Origin: Cyprinodon diabolis
Taxonomy: Eukaryota; Chordata; Actinopteri; Cyprinodontiformes; Cyprinodontidae
Assembly: GCA_030533445.1 (NCBI GenBank)
Contig: CM060064.1
Coordinates: forward strand, 39,835,787-39,899,786
Direction: 5' to 3'
Length of the DNA stretch: 64,000 nucleotides
A model generated the notes under the pieces. The model was not told the origin of the DNA. It searched no databases and saw only the letters and a list, made by a program, of their open reading frames with translations. Of this stretch, positions 57,391 through 64,000 are shown in pieces (the first letter of the stretch is position 1; every line of letters starts with the position of its first letter). The position numbers and the translations under genes were made by a program.

Positions 57391-57999
57391 ATGGGGAATA
57401 GACCATCTGAACAGTCGATGCTCTGCTCCAACATGTCGTTCTTCCAATCGTTTCACATCGCCATTCTGGGACTAGACTCTGCTGGAAAGACCACAGTCTT
57501 GTACAGACTGCAGTTCAATGAGTTCGTGAACACTGTGCCCACTAAAGGTTTCAACTCAGAGAAGGTCAGAGTGGCCCTTGGGGGCAACCGTACTGTTACC
57601 TTTCACTTCTGGGATGTCGGAGGGCAGGAGAAGCTCCGCCCCCTGTGGAAGTCATACACTCGGTGCACAGATGGCATCATCTTCGTGGTGGACTCTGTAG
57701 ATGTGGAGCGCATGGAGGAGGCCAAGACTGAGCTGCATAAAATCACCAAGACATCAGAGAACCAGGGGGTGCCCGTGCTGGTGGTGGCCAACAAGCAGGA
57801 CTTGAGGACGTCTTTGGGAGTGGATGAGATTGAGAAACTGCTCGCTCTAAAAGAACTGGGCCCCGCCACGCCCTGGCACCTGCAGTCATGCTGTGCTATC
57901 ATTGGGGACGGACTAAGGGAGGGCCTGGACAAACTCCACGAGATGATCCAGAAGAGGAGAAAGATGCTGCGGCAGCAGAAGGAAAAAAAGATAAACTAG
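57391..57999 (+). CDS. arl4a: ADP-ribosylation factor-like GTPase 4A, 202 aa, single coding exon
   Basis: Small Ras-superfamily GTPase of the ARF/ARL4 group. These proteins bind membranes by N-myristoylation and, when GTP-bound, recruit cytohesin/ARNO and affect Arf6 signalling, actin and vesicle traffic. Seen here: Met-Gly-Asn start (myristoyl Gly2), P-loop GLDSAGKT (27-34), switch I PTKGFN (50-55), WDVGGQE (74-80) with the catalytic Gln79 kept, NKQD (134-137), the G5-like CAIIGDGL and a basic C-terminus (KRRKMLRQQKEKK), a putative nuclear-localisation signal as in ARL4. Length fits the family (about 200). N-terminal and core wording is closest to ARL4A rather than ARL4C/D, and the vwde neighbour agrees. 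The ATG follows an 80-base leader after a splice acceptor. Confidence 0.96.
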   Translation: MGNRPSEQSMLCSNMSFFQSFHIAILGLDSAGKTTVLYRLQFNEFVNTVPTKGFNSEKVRVALGGNRTVTFHFWDVGGQEKLRPLWKSYTRCTDGIIFVVDSVDVERMEEAKTELHKITKTSENQGVPVLVVANKQDLRTSLGVDEIEKLLALKELGPATPWHLQSCCAIIGDGLREGLDKLHEMIQKRRKMLRQQKEKKIN

Positions 58000-58687
58000 A
58001 TAAAAATGGATTTTCTGCTGGTTTTTTATGAAGGAACAATCTTTTTTTTTCTCCCTGAGTGGATTTCCAGTTCCACTGCAGGTTCATGTTTACTGTGCTG
58101 AGTTTTATCAGTCCAGATTCCCGGTCACAGTCGGGTGCATCTAATGCTGTTGATCAGGAAGTGAAGGTAATGGGCTACAGTATGAAGAGGTGAACGTTTC
58201 AGGCACGTGTGGATGTGTTTTACAGAGGAACTACACAACGCTGAGGGTTTTTAGGGTCTGGAGGAGGTCAAAGTAGATGTTTAAAGGATTTCAAACAGTC
58301 GCTTTTTCAACAATCTTACCAAAAATAATTCAAGGCTTTGACTAGTTGAAGGTCTGAAGGGAAAAAGAAGTTTAAACAACGTCGCACAAGAGAAGCAGTT
58401 GTATTAAAGTGTTTCAAATGTTATTTGACGTTTTTTCCACACTGGATTTTTTTTTTTGTTTAAAGAAAAGTATTATGAATTATCACAGTATCCTCTGATT
58501 GTTTGCTGTCTTTATCTAGTAAAAAAAAAAGCACTTTAGATGACCATTTCTGGAGTTTACAGATTAAAATGGATCATATTGCGTTTGATTTTTATAGATA
58601 TATTTGGACAGAAAATACTAATGTACAGTAGTTTTTCCACACTGGCTGAAATCTGGAAAAAATATATATATGTATAATGTTTTGCTA

Positions 58688-58693
58688 AATAAA
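58688..58693 (+). terminator. arl4a: arl4a polyadenylation signal
   Basis: AATAAA lies 689 bases after the TAG stop and is followed by GTTTGTTTCGG and TGGTTTGGTTTT, a good GU/U-rich downstream element. This gives a 3'UTR of about 710 bases. Confidence 0.7.
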
Positions 58694-58719
58694 GTTTGTT
58701 TCGGACAGTGGTTTGGTTT

Positions 58720-61700
58720 TCGGTAATACTTTAATCCAACATTTGTTTGCTGCTAAACTCCAGCTTTACAGCCTTGGAATGTGTTGCCAGGGAAAGAAGA
58801 AAAATTAAAACAGGAGCACCCAAACCAGTTTCTGCGGAGGAACGGCTGACTTGGGACACGTTGTTCTGCAGCTCATTCACACGAAAACAAAGGGCATGCT
58901 CAGTCAGCTGGAACCTCTAATTGTCACTTTACAAATTTGCCTTTGGTTTCATTGGATGCAGTGTGCACACTAATTGCACTGACAGATGAATGCACCCAAA
59001 AACCGAGGGCATCTTATAATGACTGAAGGAGAATTGCAACGTGTCTAGCTGCAGGTTTTCAGTGAAAATGATCACATGCTGCAGGCTTCATTTTAACTGA
59101 AACACAAGATGATGTGTCATGGTGCAAAAACATAACGGAATGCAAATTCTCCACACCTCTGTTATTACATGTTATTTTATGTACAAAATGAAACTGGGAA
59201 TCATTTCAGAGCTTTTTTTTTCATGTGACCTGTAACACAGGATTGAAACTGATAAACAGAGTGATCTGGTTGCAGAAGTATTAAAAACTCTAAAATAATA
59301 AGCTGCACACCGATTTAATTACAGCTCTTCCATCAGCCTGGCACTTCTTGTCCTTGCCTCAGTTCTTAAAAAAACAACAACAAAAAAGTTAGAACTATGC
59401 AGATATCCCCTGTTCTAAGCCCCTTGCAGAGTCTCAACCAGATTGAGCTCTGGGCTGGACACTCTGGTCCTTCTCTACCCCCAAAGACTAAGTTCCTTTT
59501 CAAGCTGAAACTTAAATATTTAGTGCCACTGTTGTCTTGTATTTAGAGCTTCTAAATTTTTACCAAGGTAACTGAAGGCTGCAGTTCCTGCTGAAAAAAA
59601 CTGCCAAAGCATAATGCAACCACCTCTGTGCTTTACTGTGGGCATTTCAGGGTTTTTTTTGGCCGATGGGAGCGATTGTATTTGACCCTAAGCAACCTTT
59701 TTGAATACTGTTTTAACAGGAATGTTGCAGCTCAGTCTCATCTCTCTCCATGTACCCCATGTCTGTCTGTTTATCCACCACTGCAGCATTTTGGGGATCA
59801 TTTTAAAATATGGATTTGCTCTAAGATCCCAACAGGGTTTTGGGAGATTCCCTTTTCCAGAGATCCAACTAGGAAAATCTCATGAAAGTTAAACTATTTC
59901 GGGATTGATCAGAGGCACTGTAAGGTGTAAGCTTACTCTTATATGTTAATGTTGAATGCACCATTTTGTAGTTACAAAACAAGGCGCACATTCAAGCAAC
60001 AGGAGTATTTCATTTTACTTTTCATGAATAGGTTGTTGGCTAAAGATACAACAGATTTGAAATTTTGTCAATTTGTTCTTTTAACATAACATAAATCTGA
60101 CATCTTCAGAGGTATGCAGTTTTTTTTTTTTATATATATCCTGCAGTAGCTTGAGGTTGTTGTTAAAGTCTAGAGGCCAAACCCAGTGAAACAGGTTGGG
60201 GCAGGACACTGTAAAGTGGCATGTCTGAGTATTTTTGGATTACAGTTGGATGCACAGGCCTGTGCATCAACGTCACTTGTTTGCCAATCCTTTATTAACC
60301 CCAACAAAGCTGGTGGTGCAGCTGCCTTTCTAAAACACCACTGATGTAGATGGATAATTCACTAATTGTTTCACTGTGATTATTTCAGCCAATTATGTGC
60401 TATGAATAAGATCTTTATTATTTGAGACTGTCTTAAAAGAGGACAATCAAACCTCAAAATAGAAAACCGTATGCTTTCCTATTAGATTAAGCATTTAAGT
60501 AAAGTACTAAACCTACAAGTACAAAACAGGGGGTAGCTCCCTGACCAGGTGGTTCTTACCCAACTTGTTTGCTAAGGAAGGAAACTTTTAAGAGCAAAGG
60601 CATTCCTGCACTTTTCCTGACTGTTTCCCTCTCTTTGCCTGCTGCACTGGCTCTTAATTTTTCTCTGTTTTTGTTTCATCTTAGCACTTACGGAGGGGGG
60701 GTCGTTGTCAGGGAGCCTGGTTCCTCCCTTGGGTTTTGTTTGTCCTTTGCTGACAAATTTAATTCAAACCAAATCACATTTTACTTGCGTCTGTGTGTTC
60801 TGACCTTTTAGCCCCTCTTATTATTCTTGAATAGTTCAGGAAATGTTGATTACAATAAATCAATCCCGCAGTGCCATGTTATTCCCTGCTTCATAATATC
60901 TTCACGTCATACTGAATTTCTGTGGAAATGGAGTTACATCACTTGTTCATGTATTGCAAACCCTGTGGCATAATTGACTTTGGCAATTACCAGCAAAGTC
61001 AGTTGGATTGCGATACAACTTAAAGCCTTAGGCACAAAATGTTCTTATTCAGAGTTACAAGATGGGAGGGGCTTCTGGCTCCCTCAGGGCTTCTCAGAAC
61101 GTTCAGAGTTTTCTTTTAAAGATATCTTCTTTATTACTCAGCACGGTCACACCCTTAAACAGTTAAACAGAAACCCCTTATCAAGCAGTCACTTCTATAT
61201 GTTACTTCTCATTTTTTACTTAAAAAAATATTCAATCATGGCTTGTTTGCCTCCTTTCCTCCACAGCCTCTCTTAGAAGGTTATTAATAAAGTCATTAAA
61301 TCTTAATTTAGTTTTGTTTTAGTTAAAGAAAAAAGAAAAATCCTCACTGTAACATTTAGTTATAAAATTTCAAAAACTTTCAGGTTCTTAAAATATTGAA
61401 TGCCTTTATATTTAAATAAGTAACTTCTGTCATCTTAGTTGAAAGGCTTTTAAATTAAATAGCATTTTTAAGAGTAATCAGAATATCTAAATGTATTTAG
61501 GTTGGATTCATACAGGTTTCGTTTTGCATGGATAATAAAACTGCTGATCTTTTTGTTCATTCTTAAATCTTTTTTGTTTTGCTTGGTTAGTTTAGTTAGA
61601 GATTAACTGAAATGTTAGAATTTTGAGTAGAATCACTTTTGATTATAAATGCTTCTCATTTTGGGAAACTTATTGTGCTTTATACATGAAGGACTAATTT

Positions 61701-62960
61701 TTAACTGAACGGCAGAGCTCCAATGACCTCTTTATCCATTGCTCTCTTATACTACATTGGGTTTGCATTTCACAGGATGGTAATTGAAAGGCCGGCTGAG
61801 AGCTGTTTGGTTGAAATTAAAAAAACGAACCCATAATTGCACAACAGCACACATTTAGTACGCTAAGCTGCTCTACAATTATCCAGTATAGACATACAAA
61901 GACCTGTGTGAAATATGATATCTTCTCTTGGAATGGGACTATGCAGAAACATGCTTGTTAAACCGTCATCATTTTAAATACATATCATGAGGTTCTGGTT
62001 TTGCCTGCATGTCACTATGCTCTTCATTTTCCCATAAACCCTTCTCCAGGGGGTTCTCTTAATCTGCTGGGTTTTCACATTTCATCCCATTTCGTAAAAA
62101 GGGAACATTGCAATCTATGCACACTTGAAGCGCCATTATTATGCAAGGTTATCATGATGGGATTCATTTTTCTCCCTGCAGTCTATTGAGAGTTAGTGGC
62201 CTATTTACATGTGAATTCCTCCCGCAGCCCTGCTGAAAGTAGAGAACGGGGCCACCTGCAAGGAGAAGGAGGGGGAGTGTACTCCTGTTTCTTTAGTTTT
62301 AAAGGAGAAACTTGTTTTATTAATCCTCAGACTGCTTAAGGGAGCACAAAGAAAAAAAGGTACAAAAATACTTGATAAATAAATGATGATTTTCGCTTAT
62401 TCATTAAAGATAAAGGATAAAATAAAAGTTAAAAAAAACAAACATTTCAAATCCTTTTTAGTAGATGTCCCACCAAAGTCACCCCTACTTAAGACCATAC
62501 AATGACCAGTGAAACTAAAGAACCAAAGACCATCCTTCTTCCCTGCCCCCACCCTCAATACACACTTATCTTAACACACACACACAAACTTGTCACACTA
62601 TCTTTATGGGGCCTTTCCATTGACTTCCATTAATTTCTACAGCCTTACCATGACCTTTACCCTAAACCTAACCATCACGGGTTCATACTGTAACCCAACA
62701 TAAACTCAATTCACACCTTAGTCCTAAACATGACCCCTGACCCAAAAATCCCCTCATGGGGTCCAGGCGTTGGCCTCCTACAAGGAGCAGTTGGTCACAA
62801 CAACATGCTATTTTTTTCCAGAAAATAGACCTCATAATGTGTTAACACACAAGTCACATAGATACAAACACCCATGCTGACAATCAGACTTATTGGCCCA
62901 TCTCACTAACTGGACTTGCGCTAGCTGCACTTCATGGTAATGGGTGTTTATTACATATAG
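58720..62960. other. Intergenic sequence downstream of arl4a
   Basis: No gene, RNA or clearly bounded transposon was recognised. AT-rich with poly-T runs and a short CA microsatellite near 62577. Stretches such as 59585-59680, with words like 'gcataatgcaaccacctctgtgctttactg', look like worn copies of a widespread fish repeat. Confidence 0.4.
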
Positions 62961-62964
62961 AAAT

Positions 62965-63370
62965 ATTTATTATTTTTATTTTATTTAACCTTTATTTAAC
63001 CAGGAAGTCCCATTGAGATTCAGAATCTCTTTTTAAGAGAGACCTGGCCTTGGTAGCAGCCAAACCACAGGAAGTTCATACATATTTACAACATATTACA
63101 TTTTTCATAATAAAATCAGAGCAGTATGTTAAAACACATTGAGCATCTCAGGAAAAACAACCACATATCTCCATCACTACATTCTTCATGGTTACTTTAA
63201 ATTCATTAATGGACACAAGAGTTTCTAATTTGAGCTCTTTCTGGAGGTTATTCCATCCCCAAGGTGCAGAGTAGGAGAATGCAGTTTTTCCCAACTCAGT
63301 TGAAGCTCGGGGTACATTAAAAAGTAACCACTGAGAGGAGCGCAACTGATAACTACCGGAACTCACAACT
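62965..63370 (-). mobile_element. LINE 3' end remnant
   Basis: The minus-strand frame 63366-63160 reads LRSSQWLLFNVPRASTELGK, TAFSYSAPWGWNNLQKELKL and LVSINEFKVTM, the C-terminus of a common fish non-LTR polymerase. Then comes the tail containing AACCAGGAAGTCCCATTGAG and GAGAGACCTGGCC (plus-strand wording). 5'-truncated; it may extend further to about 63690. Confidence 0.68.
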
Positions 63371-64000
63371 CAAATATGAAAGCAATGTCTCACAAAGTGT
63401 AAAAAAATTCTATTTGTTTTGATTCATTGCATAAATAAAAGTTTTAAAGAATATCTGGGGGCCATTCTGCTTCAGAATATCAAATTAAGAGCATGCATGT
63501 TAGAGCTGCCATGTCCTAAATCTTTCATCTTTTACAAGATAAACAGTTATATTTGTTAAACTTTTGCTCTGGGTCATATCTACAAGTACAAACAGCATAA
63601 ATTGTGAGTTTGTGAAGTCGCTTTTGCCAGGTATCCTTGTTGAGTTAATGTAATGGCATTCTCTATCCAGCTTTCGAGAAAGCCTCATTGTTCAGGTGAT
63701 GATTGCTCTTTAACCTTCAAGTCTTAATGACCGTTGAAAGCTGGAATAACAGCAGTTAAAAAAAAACGTTTACTGCCGGGACAATGCTAGAATAGCTTTT
63801 TAATTTTCTGTACCATGTTGACCTGGAACCCCAGAGCTTCAAAGTGGTACAACATCCATGAAAGACCAGCGTCTGTACACAAATCTGGTTCACAAAGAGC
63901 CGTGTCCCTCTCCAGCATGGGCATTGTGATGCAGAAGCCTATGAAATCAGTCTTTGGTTTTGTTTGGGCAGAGGGGATTAGAATGGATTTAGGCTGCAGT

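Noticed and set aside
57603..57932. 109-codon minus-strand frame
   Set aside because: Antisense shadow of arl4a.

Overview
The window is nuclear DNA from a ray-finned fish. The evidence is spliced genes with short EGF-type exons, GT-AG introns, long AT-rich spacers, and teleost-type retrotransposon tails and hAT-type DNA elements in both orientations. A percomorph is likely but the species cannot be named. There are no bacterial features, tRNA genes, rRNA genes or CRISPR arrays.

Layout. (1) At 898-3420 (+) is a five-exon gene for a 214-residue secreted protein made of a signal peptide and five six-cysteine EGF repeats. I do not recognise it by name. (2) At 5114-37355 (-), tail to tail with it, is vwde (von Willebrand factor D and EGF domains). 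I reconstructed 30 coding exons totalling 5295 bases, or 1764 codons before the stop; every junction keeps phase. The order is signal peptide, uromodulin-type D8C-like domain, VWD domain, tenascin-like EGF, a cysteine-containing middle region, a cadherin-like fold, calcium-binding-type EGFs, a Ser/Arg linker with a four-arginine site, then nine EGF repeats, eight of them on 96-base phase 1-1 exons. (3) From 37.4 to 53 kb is a gene-poor spacer full of retroelement remnants and inverted repeats. (4) At 57391-57999 (+) is arl4a, an intronless ORF for a small GTPase, with an untranslated first exon ending at 54003 and a 3.3 kb 5'UTR intron. (5) From 58.7 to 64 kb is intergenic sequence ending in a LINE remnant.

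Vwde and ARL4A are also neighbours in tetrapods (human 7p21), so the block is conserved synteny. In human, SCIN lies between them; I see no scin exons here.

The points most worth checking are the five-EGF gene beside vwde, whose exon design matches vwde's C-terminal EGF exons; a 95-base perfect inverted repeat around a microsatellite just upstream of vwde; a 344-base palindromic element in vwde intron 1; a Penelope-like remnant with 222-base inverted arms; three hAT-type elements with 8-base target duplications (two perfect, one with a single mismatch); and a RecQ-type helicase fragment inside the arl4a 5'UTR intron.
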